Source of the DNA: JAEUNJ01 sp052035955
GTDB lineage: Bacteria; Pseudomonadota; Gammaproteobacteria; Burkholderiales; Rhodocyclaceae
Length of the DNA: 64,000 nucleotides
NCBI GenBank assembly: GCA_052035955.1
Contig: JBPOHD010000010.1
Location: forward strand, 1-64,000
Direction of reading: 5' to 3'
Shown: piece by piece, positions 6,147 to 13,666 of the stretch
How the letters are laid out: each line of letters opens with the position of its first letter
Position numbering within the stretch: the stretch's first letter is position 1
The notes under the pieces: model-generated
Databases searched by the model: none
What the model saw: only the letters and a program-made list of their open reading frames with translations
Told to the model about the DNA's origin: nothing
Program-made: the position numbers and the translations under genes

Positions 6147-7580
6147 TCAGGCTGCTTGGTTAAAAAACTGGTTGGCGACGGCTTGGCCGATGGCGGCCAC
6201 GACCGGGACGGCAACGCTGTTGCCGAACTGCTTGTTGGCGTGGGTCTTGACGGGGTGCGGTTTGAACGTGTCGGGAAAGCCTTGCAGGCGGGCACGCTCA
6301 CGCGGGGTCAGGGCACGAGGTTTGCCCTTGACGAGATACAGGCCGCAGTTCTGCTGGTTGGCCATCAGGGTCGCCGCATGGCCGGCCGGGTCATACACGC
6401 GGGCATCCTGCCCGCGACGGCCCTTCATCTGGCCAACCCGCTTGAACGGCGACTTCGGATCGACGGTCGGAGCTGCCACCATATCCTTGATGTCGTGGTG
6501 GCCGGCTGGCGCGTTCGGTTCGAGAATGTCGGCCACACTGACCCACCGGCCGTCACCGGCCGGAATGCGGAAGTCAGGCACACCGGCGAAGGCATCGCGG
6601 CGATAGGCCACGAAGAACACACGTTCGCGTTCCTGTGCCGTGCCGAAGTGGGCGGCGTTGAGCACCTTGCTGCTGATCGCATAGCCCATGCCGGCCAGTT
6701 CCCGCCGCAGGGTGCGGTGCCATGCACCATCATTGCCGGCACAGAAGTTCTTCACGTTTTCCAGCAGGAGCACCTTCGGCAGCTTGCCCCGGATGATGCG
6801 GAGCATGTCGAAGATGAGGCCGCCACGCTGATCCTCGAAGCCACGTTTGCCCCCGGCGATGCTGTATGCCTGACAGGGGAAGCCGGCACACAGCACGTCA
6901 TGGTCGGGAACATCGGCCACGGCCAGCCTGGTGATGTCGGCCGCGAACGGCACGCCGGTCATGTGGTGGTTGGCCAGATAGGTCTTGCGTGCCTCATCGT
7001 CCTTCTCGCAGGCCAGCACACACTTGCCACCGGCCTGCTTCATGGCGTGATGGAATCCGCCGATGCCAGCAAACAGGTCGATGAAGGTGAAAGCAGGCTT
7101 CTCCTCGAAGCCGCCAGCGCGCGCAACCTCGATTTGGGCGTTGAGCCATGCCCGCATAGCCGAGACCTGTGCGGCCTCGGCCTTGACCAGCGATTTCAGG
7201 TCGGGGAAACGGCCGGAAAAGTCGGCCAGCAACTGTTCGGCCGCCCGTTTTACAGCCAGAGAGGCCGTCTGGCAGCCGGCGTCGATCTTCGCCGGCAGAC
7301 GGGTTTCGCTGTGATACGCACCCGTGCGAAAAGCAAAATCGAAACCGGCGAACCACTGCCCCTCGACGTGGTGTGCCCACAAGGTCGCATCGGCCTTGTT
7401 GGCCTTGCCGGTATAGGTGACGGCTAGCTTCGGGGTCTCGATGACACCCAGCTCGTTCCAGCCCGCAAAGCGGGCATCGTTGGCGGTGGCCGGCGAAACA
7501 CGGAGGGGCTTGGAGGAACGGGAAACCGTGCGGCGCGCACGGCGAACTTCGAGGGGGGAACCGACAACAAGTGCAGCCAT
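6147..7580 (-). CDS. DNA (cytosine-5) methyltransferase, orphan, with extra N-terminal domain
   Basis: In this 477-residue protein, residues from about 165 hold the ordered C5-methyltransferase motifs: FIDLFAGIGGF (I, SAM binding), GFPCQAYS (IV, catalytic Cys), ENVKNF (VI), QERERVFFVA (VIII), RALTPRERARLQGFP (IX) and KQFGNSVAVPV (X). The enzyme would methylate C5 of cytosine in a short target. The target domain between VIII and IX is short (about 90 residues). About 160 residues before motif I form a separate domain (GWNELGVIETPKLAVTYTGK, LPAKIDAGCQTASLAVKRAA) that I do not recognise. No cognate restriction enzyme lies beside it. It may shield the element from host restriction or serve as a solitary modification enzyme. 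Confidence 0.92.
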   Translation of the reverse strand: MAALVVGSPLEVRRARRTVSRSSKPLRVSPATANDARFAGWNELGVIETPKLAVTYTGKANKADATLWAHHVEGQWFAGFDFAFRTGAYHSETRLPAKIDAGCQTASLAVKRAAEQLLADFSGRFPDLKSLVKAEAAQVSAMRAWLNAQIEVARAGGFEEKPAFTFIDLFAGIGGFHHAMKQAGGKCVLACEKDDEARKTYLANHHMTGVPFAADITRLAVADVPDHDVLCAGFPCQAYSIAGGKRGFEDQRGGLIFDMLRIIRGKLPKVLLLENVKNFCAGNDGAWHRTLRRELAGMGYAISSKVLNAAHFGTAQERERVFFVAYRRDAFAGVPDFRIPAGDGRWVSVADILEPNAPAGHHDIKDMVAAPTVDPKSPFKRVGQMKGRRGQDARVYDPAGHAATLMANQQNCGLYLVKGKPRALTPRERARLQGFPDTFKPHPVKTHANKQFGNSVAVPVVAAIGQAVANQFFNQAA

Positions 7581-7938
7581 GACTCGTCTCCTGAGAGATC
7601 GAGTTCATGGCTCCACTAGGGCCAAGAGGCCTGGGGGCTAGGAGCCGTAATCAGGATGGGCGAACACAAAAACCATCCTTAGCCCGTAAGGTGGGCACGT
7701 CCGCCTTTGTTCCCCATAGGGACCGGCACACTTGGTGGTGCGGTAGCCGCGCACCTGGCCGGAGGCATCGATCACCGCTGGCGCTTCATTTGCCGCCAGT
7801 CGGGCACCAAAGAACAAAAACATCAATGGACGGCATCATACACGAAAAGCGCCGTCTTGTGCTAGCTAATGCATTGTATTTTAGGGACTTATTGGCATTC
7901 TGCCACTAAGTTGATTTGGTAAGGGTTTGCAGGCGATC
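7581..7938. other. Intergenic region upstream of the methyltransferase
   Basis: About 358 bases without a convincing gene separate the methyltransferase start from the end of the restriction operon. On the minus strand TATGAT (7835-7840) is a possible -10 box, which would give the methyltransferase a leader of roughly 250 bases. A dyad AGGATGG/CCATCCT (7653-7659 and 7673-7679) lies in that leader. Base composition is more AT-rich from 7800 to 7930 than in the flanks. Confidence 0.35.
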
Positions 7939-8391
7939 CTATGCCCAAAACCTAACCTTGGCGGTCTCAATCGCGTCAATGAGGTCATCGGTGGCGCAAC
8001 GAATATCGCGCTGAATCTCACTGTTGGCAGCCTGCGGTGAGAACGCGGTGCGATCAATGTTGCCGCACGTGATCGCGCGCCGCAGTGACGTCATGTGGCG
8101 TGGAGAGATTTTCAACTCGTCGAACGGTGCCCGCTGCAATACCTTGATGAGCCTGTCACAGCGCATTGCAAGTTCCGCTGCCGCATATTCATCATGCTTT
8201 TCGGCGCCATGAAACTCTCGCGCCGATTTTTCAAGTTCGTGCAAATCAGCCACGAGTTGCTTGGCTGCATCACGCTTCTCTCGTCTGCGCTCCCGTGACA
8301 GAGTGGCGCGATGAACCGTGTACCAGCCAGCAATAACAACGAACCACGTAACACCATGAACCCACCACGGCGCAACTTCACCGCCAGCCAT
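7939..8391 (-). CDS. Membrane-anchored helical protein, last gene of the restriction operon
   Basis: This 150-residue protein has one N-terminal transmembrane helix (about residues 9-27, WWVHGVTWFVVIAGWYTVH), then a highly charged stretch (ERRREKRDAAKQLVADLHEL) and a helical cytoplasmic body. The family is not recognised. Its ATG overlaps the stop of the STAS-like gene (TGATG), so expression is tied to that gene. By position it may be the membrane output of the ATPase/STAS pair. This is inference; nothing in the sequence shows an enzymatic activity. Confidence 0.6.
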   Translation of the reverse strand: MAGGEVAPWWVHGVTWFVVIAGWYTVHRATLSRERRREKRDAAKQLVADLHELEKSAREFHGAEKHDEYAAAELAMRCDRLIKVLQRAPFDELKISPRHMTSLRRAITCGNIDRTAFSPQAANSEIQRDIRCATDDLIDAIETAKVRFWA

Positions 8392-8717
8392 CAGTGATGG
8401 GACTCCGATTGTTCGCCGATGTATTCCTCAATCTCATCGATCAGAGAGGCATCCGTGCTTTCAAGCACAAGGCAATCATGCAACTGCTGGGAGTTAAAAC
8501 CTGCGCGCACCAAGCCGCCGAACGCCTCTTCTAGGAACGAGGAAGCCAGCCCTCTGGCTCCATCGAGTTGAACCACGACGCGGGTATCTGGTTGCCTCAG
8601 TTGCGGGATGAGGAAATCTTCGCGGAAAGCCTCCCCGCTATATGGCCCATCAGCCTTATAGCGCCCAGCCGGATACCGTGAGAACTGGCTGGCAATATTG
8701 ATCGTTACTGTATTCAT
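8391..8717 (-). CDS. STAS-like domain protein (DUF4325)
   Basis: This is a protein of 108 residues from ATG 8717, or 110 from ATG 8723, which overlaps the previous stop as ATGA. Residues about 20-85 (YSGEAFREDFLIPQL, RVVVQLDGARGLASSFLEEA, FGGLVRAGF) match the STAS-like DUF4325 fold. The segment LASSFLEEAFGG sits where anti-anti-sigma proteins such as SpoIIAA carry the phosphorylated Ser (usually DSSGLG-like). In partner-switching systems, a GHKL kinase modifies that residue. The C-terminus is acidic. The gene follows a GHKL ATPase gene directly and overlaps the next gene. Confidence 0.75.
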   Translation of the reverse strand: MNTVTINIASQFSRYPAGRYKADGPYSGEAFREDFLIPQLRQPDTRVVVQLDGARGLASSFLEEAFGGLVRAGFNSQQLHDCLVLESTDASLIDEIEEYIGEQSESHH

Positions 8718-8719
8718 CT

Positions 8720-9772
8720 TCATCCTGCCTGTATCGGCACGCTCCATGAGATGAGGGTGCCAAGAATGCTGTCCCGGAAGTTTCCAGACGTTTCTTTGCC
8801 ATCTTTTAGTGTATAACATCCGCGATTGCTGAAAACAACCGCGCGGCCGCCAGGGGAACCCGAAACCGCCCGGATGATGTCCCCGAGGCCCTTTCCGCGC
8901 TCGGGCTTACCAGTTCTGGATCGACTGTCCTCAATGGCGGCGGTAATACATTCACCGTCGAGAGGCTCATACCCGGTTAGCGCTTTCAACCTGCTAAATA
9001 GGCTCGGATTTGTTTTTGGCAAGGTGACAGGAATGCCGACGCCGAGGTCGCATAGGGCAACATAGAGGTGTCCATCCTTCGCCTGCGAAAACACCCACCA
9101 GTCGCGCGGGCCATCGTGATCGAGGCCATCATCTCGCCGATCAATGTAGGCATGGTGGCAAACATTGGTCATGGCCTCAGCCAAACCACGATAGATGCCC
9201 TTGACGAGTGGTTCCGCTAACCGCCCTTCGTGAGCCTCGATGGCCTCAGCATATTTACTGGCATCCGCCATGTGCCCCCGCGCCACTCGCCAATGCACCA
9301 CATCACGGTGGGTCATTCTGCCGTGATAGGGATGCTGACAGATTCCATAGACCCCAATCTGTTGAAGCACCTGCTTTGCCCGCTCGTTCTGAGGTTCGTT
9401 ACAGCGAACCTGGGTTGCCGGGTTGTATTCGACAAGACGACAGAGTTCCGCATAGAACAATAGCGTCCCCGCAGCAACGAAGCGCTGCGTGCCTTGGAAG
9501 TCGATCAACAATCGTTTCGCGGCGCGATGTTTGAAGTGGCCGCGCAAATCCTCCAAGAACTGGATCAGGCTACGGCGATTCTTGTCATCCTCGATGTCGA
9601 AAACAGGTGGAGCAATCAGGCGAATCAGATCAGGATGAGGTGCCCGCACTGCTCTGCGTTTGGCGGAGGCTGCCCGAGATTGCTCCTTGCGATGCGCCCG
9701 CATGCGGGCGCGAATGATCGCCCGTTGTCGCCGGAGCAACTTTTCCTTCTTCGACTTGCTCAGGCGTTTCAT
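8720..9772 (-). CDS. GHKL ATPase with basic N-terminus and STAS-like segment
   Basis: This 350-residue protein has three parts. Residues 1-45 are almost entirely basic (KSKKEKLLRRQRAIIRARMR), suggesting nucleic acid contact. Residues about 50-145 (KRLLIDFQGTQRFVAAGTLL) look like a STAS-type fold. Residues 190-345 hold GHKL motifs: N box GLAEAMTNVCHHAY (E199, N203), G1 DLGVGI (D242) and G2 GKGLGDI (293-299). No histidine-kinase dimerisation domain or receiver is present, so it resembles RsbW/SpoIIAB-like ATPases more than a sensor kinase. Its start overlaps the hsdS stop by four bases, making it part of the restriction operon. Substrate and role are unknown. Confidence 0.75.
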   Translation of the reverse strand: MKRLSKSKKEKLLRRQRAIIRARMRAHRKEQSRAASAKRRAVRAPHPDLIRLIAPPVFDIEDDKNRRSLIQFLEDLRGHFKHRAAKRLLIDFQGTQRFVAAGTLLFYAELCRLVEYNPATQVRCNEPQNERAKQVLQQIGVYGICQHPYHGRMTHRDVVHWRVARGHMADASKYAEAIEAHEGRLAEPLVKGIYRGLAEAMTNVCHHAYIDRRDDGLDHDGPRDWWVFSQAKDGHLYVALCDLGVGIPVTLPKTNPSLFSRLKALTGYEPLDGECITAAIEDSRSRTGKPERGKGLGDIIRAVSGSPGGRAVVFSNRGCYTLKDGKETSGNFRDSILGTLISWSVPIQAG

Positions 9773-10974
9773 GCTGCTACTCCGTTGACCGAAAATACTT
9801 GTGCCAGCAAGGCGGAAAAGGTCGCTTGGGCCTTGGCTGTGGCGGTGGATTGTTGAATAACCATCCCGGCAACGTCAGCACAGCGCAAAGCAAACTGCCG
9901 TTGCAACGGAAGCGGCGGCACAGCCAAGGGAAACGCCTTCAACTCCTTGCTGTTGATATTGGACTGCCCTATTGCGCCGCGCGCCGTGTCGAAGATGACC
10001 CGTTTCATGTGAGCCGAGTTCATGAACGCCCAAAGATAATGGGGATTCACCACTTCACTCTGCACGCGCAAGCGGATGAAGTAGGAAGCAACAATCGCTT
10101 CGCAGGAGCCATCCCACAAACCAGTCTTGCCGACCAGTTCCTTGCTGTTGGTGCGGTTGAATAGGATGTCGCCCTCACGTAGTGCGTAGCGTTCGGCCTC
10201 TGCCGCCGGAAGATCGACATATTTCAAATCAGCAAGGTCAAGATTGCCTTCATAGGTTACGTTGCCCATGCGAATCATCGGCAGGCCATCGCCATCGCTG
10301 GATGCCTTGCTGCTGCTTCCATAGTCGGCGGCGGCAAGAACATCGCCCACCGTTGCCATCGGCCACCCCTTCGGATTCGTCGCCGGGTCGCCGAACATAT
10401 TAAGAAACAGCGCCGGGATGAGTTCTGCCGCTTTCTTCTCGGCCTCCCGCCGCAGGCGAACGATGCCCTCTGCACGGGAAAGCAGATCAACGATGCGGCG
10501 TTGCTCGGGGAGTGGCGGGACAGGAAGCGAGGCGGATGCCAGAAATGTAGTAGGAACACGCTGCTGGCCTGCCGTTCCCGTGAAGTTACGTTTGGCCTCA
10601 CTGCGGAAAGCTGGCTGCCTGACGAAGTAGAACAGCCATTCGGGAAGAACACCCTCCTTTGCGCGGAGGACATGAAACTCCGTTGATCCGAAACCAAGCC
10701 CCCCAGCCAAATCACTGGCAATCGCGGCCTTGCCGTTCTCCATGCACGGCGTGATTTTGGCGAACAAAACATCACCGTCCATGAAGTGCGTATAACCCTT
10801 CTTCACTTCGGCATACGGACGAGTCTGGTGAGCCTGAATCGTCCCAGAAACTTCATCGACGGCAGCCATCGGCACGAAGGAGACAACCTGATCGTCGCTG
10901 ATACCATGACCTCGCGGTAAGCGCGGATTGACCTCGCAAATATCTCCAATAGGCTTCAACGGCCAGTGGCTCAT
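9769..10974 (-). CDS. hsdS: Type I restriction specificity subunit
   Basis: This 401-residue protein has the two-repeat architecture of HsdS: a first target recognition domain (residues about 1-150), a central conserved helix (PPLPEQRRIVDLLSRAEGIV), a second target recognition domain (about 200-360) and a second conserved helix (VPPLPLQRQFALRCADVAGM). The two domains read the two halves of a bipartite DNA site, and the helices set the spacer length. It is full length with no sign of phase variation. Its start overlaps the hsdM stop by four bases, and its stop overlaps the ATPase start, so specificity and the added module are made together. The recognition site cannot be read from sequence. 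Confidence 0.95.
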   Translation of the reverse strand: MSHWPLKPIGDICEVNPRLPRGHGISDDQVVSFVPMAAVDEVSGTIQAHQTRPYAEVKKGYTHFMDGDVLFAKITPCMENGKAAIASDLAGGLGFGSTEFHVLRAKEGVLPEWLFYFVRQPAFRSEAKRNFTGTAGQQRVPTTFLASASLPVPPLPEQRRIVDLLSRAEGIVRLRREAEKKAAELIPALFLNMFGDPATNPKGWPMATVGDVLAAADYGSSSKASSDGDGLPMIRMGNVTYEGNLDLADLKYVDLPAAEAERYALREGDILFNRTNSKELVGKTGLWDGSCEAIVASYFIRLRVQSEVVNPHYLWAFMNSAHMKRVIFDTARGAIGQSNINSKELKAFPLAVPPLPLQRQFALRCADVAGMVIQQSTATAKAQATFSALLAQVFSVNGVAA

Positions 10975-12593
10975 GCAGCCTGCTCCGCCAGCGCCGCCTT
11001 CAACGCCTCAACCTCCTCCACGATCTCCGCCTCGATGGCTGCGAGTTCATCGAGGATTTCCCGAGGATCACGATGCTCCACCGCCGATTGACTCATTGGC
11101 CGGTAGCGCCCCGCCGACAGATTGAAGTCGTTGGCCCGCAGCGTTGCCGCATCGGCAAACCACCATTTCCCCTGCCATTCGGCATCAGCATTTCGGTTCT
11201 GCCAAACGGGCAGCAGTTCATCCCGCCGCTGGTAGGCCACGGCGGCACCGGGCAAGTCGTCGGCCTCTATTGGACTGTCATGGTTGGCATCCAGCTTGTA
11301 GCCATCGTCGTCGGCATGCAGGAACAACACATTCTCGGTGCTGCCGCCCTTACGGAAAAACAGCACCGAAGTCTTCACCCCGGAATACGGCTGGAACACG
11401 CCACCGGGCAGGGACAGCACCGCCTCGACACGGTTGTTCTCGATCAGTTGCCGGCGCAGTTCCTTGTGGGCCGTCGTCGAACCGAACAGCACGCCCTCGG
11501 GCACGATCACCCCGCAGCGGCCACCGGGCCGCAGGCTGTCTATCATGTATTTCAGGAACAGCAGTTCCGTGGCGGTGCTGGTGCCGACCTTCACTTCCTC
11601 CACCACCCTGTCCTTATCCACCCTCCCCGCAAACGGCGGATTGGCGAGGATGACGTGATAGCCGTCAGCAGGCAGGCCAAGCTCGGCCTTGCGTTCGTTG
11701 TCCAGCGTCGTGGTCAGGACGTTTCGCAGCAGCACGCGCACATTCGCCAGCCCCCGCAAGGTCAGGTTCATGGTTGCCAGCCGCACCATCTTCGGATCAA
11801 CGTCGTTGCCATAGAAGGTGGCCGATTGCAGGGCGGCGGTCTGCGAGGCCGAGAGCTTGTCGCCCAAGCCCCGTTTCTGCATCTTGCCGTCAAGCTCCAC
11901 TTCCTGAATGGCGCTCGGCGACGAGTTGGCAAGGCGGATGTGGTTGTAGGCGGCAACAAGGAAGCCCGCCGTGCCCGCCGCCGGGTCGTAGATGGATTCT
12001 CCCACCTTGGGGTCGATGATTTCGACGATGGTGCGGATCACATGCCGGGGCGTGCGGAACTGCCCCAACTCGCCGGCCTGCCGAATCTGCCGCAGCACAT
12101 GCTCGAACAGGTCGCCCTTGGTATCGGAGTCGGCAGCATCCAGCCGCAGGCCATCGACCAGATTAACCACCTGCGTCAGCACGGTCGGATCGATGATGGC
12201 CAGTCGCGCGCCATCCATGAAGTTGTGGGCGGCTTTCTCGCCCATCTCGGCGAAGAAGGCAAACACCTCGTCGCGCAGGAAGCGAACCAGCGCCTCGCCC
12301 GACAAGCCTTTGGCCCACACCGACCAGCGGAAACGGTCGCGCGGGATGGTGGGCTTGCCGGCCTCTGCGTTGAGCGGGTTCCTGATCTGCCAGTCGCCCG
12401 CAAACAGGCTCTCGTAAGGCGTTTTCAGCACCTTGGCCTTCATCTTGTTTTCGGCGTCGATGCCTTCGACGAGATAGAAGAAGAACAGAAAGGACAGTTG
12501 CTCGGCGTTGCTTACCGGGTCGGGGTAACCGCCACCGAAGAGGTAATCACGAATCTGGTCAATCGACCGCCGCATGTCGGGGGTTAGAGGCAT
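10971..12593 (-). CDS. hsdM: Type I restriction modification (adenine methyltransferase) subunit
   Basis: This 540-residue protein starts at ATG 12593, which shares one base with the preceding stop (TAATG). Residues about 10-120 form the helical HsdM N-terminal domain (IDQIRDYLFGGGYPD). Motif I YDPAAGTAGFLVAA binds SAM, and VILANPPFAGR carries the catalytic NPPF motif of N6-adenine methyltransferases. The coiled C-terminus (ILDELAAIEAEIVEEVEAL) should contact HsdS. With HsdS it methylates the host site, and with HsdR it forms the restriction complex. The sequence appears intact. Confidence 0.96.
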   Translation of the reverse strand: MPLTPDMRRSIDQIRDYLFGGGYPDPVSNAEQLSFLFFFYLVEGIDAENKMKAKVLKTPYESLFAGDWQIRNPLNAEAGKPTIPRDRFRWSVWAKGLSGEALVRFLRDEVFAFFAEMGEKAAHNFMDGARLAIIDPTVLTQVVNLVDGLRLDAADSDTKGDLFEHVLRQIRQAGELGQFRTPRHVIRTIVEIIDPKVGESIYDPAAGTAGFLVAAYNHIRLANSSPSAIQEVELDGKMQKRGLGDKLSASQTAALQSATFYGNDVDPKMVRLATMNLTLRGLANVRVLLRNVLTTTLDNERKAELGLPADGYHVILANPPFAGRVDKDRVVEEVKVGTSTATELLFLKYMIDSLRPGGRCGVIVPEGVLFGSTTAHKELRRQLIENNRVEAVLSLPGGVFQPYSGVKTSVLFFRKGGSTENVLFLHADDDGYKLDANHDSPIEADDLPGAAVAYQRRDELLPVWQNRNADAEWQGKWWFADAATLRANDFNLSAGRYRPMSQSAVEHRDPREILDELAAIEAEIVEEVEALKAALAEQAA

Positions 12594-13654
12594 TATTTCT
12601 GCTCGACTGGAAACACTTGTTTCAGGAAATCTACTGTCGCCGGGTGGCGCAGCTTGCAAACGACGTTCTGATTGGCGAATAGTCCTTGCTGCCAAGCCGC
12701 TTCGCTTAACGGAACCGCCTTGGCCCACTTCACTCCCACGATGTAATCGGCAAGATCGGCGTCATCGGCATCGTGAAGGATCGCTGGTTGTGCCAGCGAA
12801 AGCTCCGACAGCTTGCGCCCATCGGCAGTCACAAAGTCCTTCGACATCGCAGCCGGTGAAATCACTGTGCCGAAGCCGAGATAACCGCGCCCGCGGTGAT
12901 AGACAAAAATCTCGTTTCCGACTTCGAGTTGATCCAATCGACCGGAATACTGGCGACCATAGCCAGCAGCGACAAAGCCATACTTCCGCATGTCCTCCCA
13001 GCTACGAACATTGTCATCGACGACATTGACGTAGTAATAGCCAGACCAAGGGACGGCATCTCGTGCGGCTTGTCGTTCGGACACCTCTTGCTGATCAAGT
13101 AGCCAGTTGCTCGCCAGGTAGCGGCGCCCATCGTCGTCGAAGCACGAAAAGAATGCCGTGTTGATCGCCATGCCGTGATCTTCCGACAAGTAACGGACAA
13201 TGCGTTGTGTGGCGTCATCTATCTCCGCAGCGACGAGGACAATGCTGTGGCTTCCGTTAAGAGCCTCGGGAACGGCAACGCCAAACTTTGCATTGAACTC
13301 CGAGGCAAACGATTTTTTGCCAAGGGCATCGAAGTATTGGTTAGCATATTCGACGACATCGCGTGGAGTAAGCTGTTTTACCCAACTGGCGTAATCCAAC
13401 GCCTGCCCCACTAGATCTCGTGACCCTTTGTGTCGTTTCAGTTCGAGCAGGACGAGCGAGCCATCGGCGCGAATCCCAAGCAGGTCGATGCGACCACCGA
13501 AAGCTGTTGTTAGCTGGCGCTGAATGATCAGCAAGTCCTGGTCGAGAACTTCTGGATTCGACGCTAGCCAGTCTTCGATCAGCCTCTCGGAATCTACCGT
13601 CGATGGCCTGACGGTTACCGGCCCCGACTTGTCCAATCGCCATAGCTGAATCAT
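12593..13654 (-). CDS. NucS-like nuclease domain joined to an EVE/PUA-like domain
   Basis: This 353-residue protein has two domains. Residues about 15-125 match the NucS/DUF91 type of PD-(D/E)XK nuclease: GGRIDLLG gives D57, LVLLELKRHKG gives E71 and K73, and a Gln follows (VGQALDYASW). Residues about 205-345 (GYYYVNVVDDNVRSWEDM, EIFVYHRGRGYLGFGTV, KWAKAVPLSEA) look like an EVE/PUA-type pocket; such pockets bind modified bases in characterised proteins. EVE domains joined to nucleases are proposed modification-dependent restriction enzymes. The gene sits between hsdR and hsdM, 12 bases after hsdR and touching hsdM, so it is part of the operon. Activity is inferred. Confidence 0.72.
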   Translation of the reverse strand: MIQLWRLDKSGPVTVRPSTVDSERLIEDWLASNPEVLDQDLLIIQRQLTTAFGGRIDLLGIRADGSLVLLELKRHKGSRDLVGQALDYASWVKQLTPRDVVEYANQYFDALGKKSFASEFNAKFGVAVPEALNGSHSIVLVAAEIDDATQRIVRYLSEDHGMAINTAFFSCFDDDGRRYLASNWLLDQQEVSERQAARDAVPWSGYYYVNVVDDNVRSWEDMRKYGFVAAGYGRQYSGRLDQLEVGNEIFVYHRGRGYLGFGTVISPAAMSKDFVTADGRKLSELSLAQPAILHDADDADLADYIVGVKWAKAVPLSEAAWQQGLFANQNVVCKLRHPATVDFLKQVFPVEQK

Positions 13655-13666
13655 ATGTCCCCCGTT

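Noticed and set aside
7638..7826. Minus-strand 62-codon frame upstream of the methyltransferase
   Set aside because: No ribosome binding site and no conserved features; it lies in the presumed leader.
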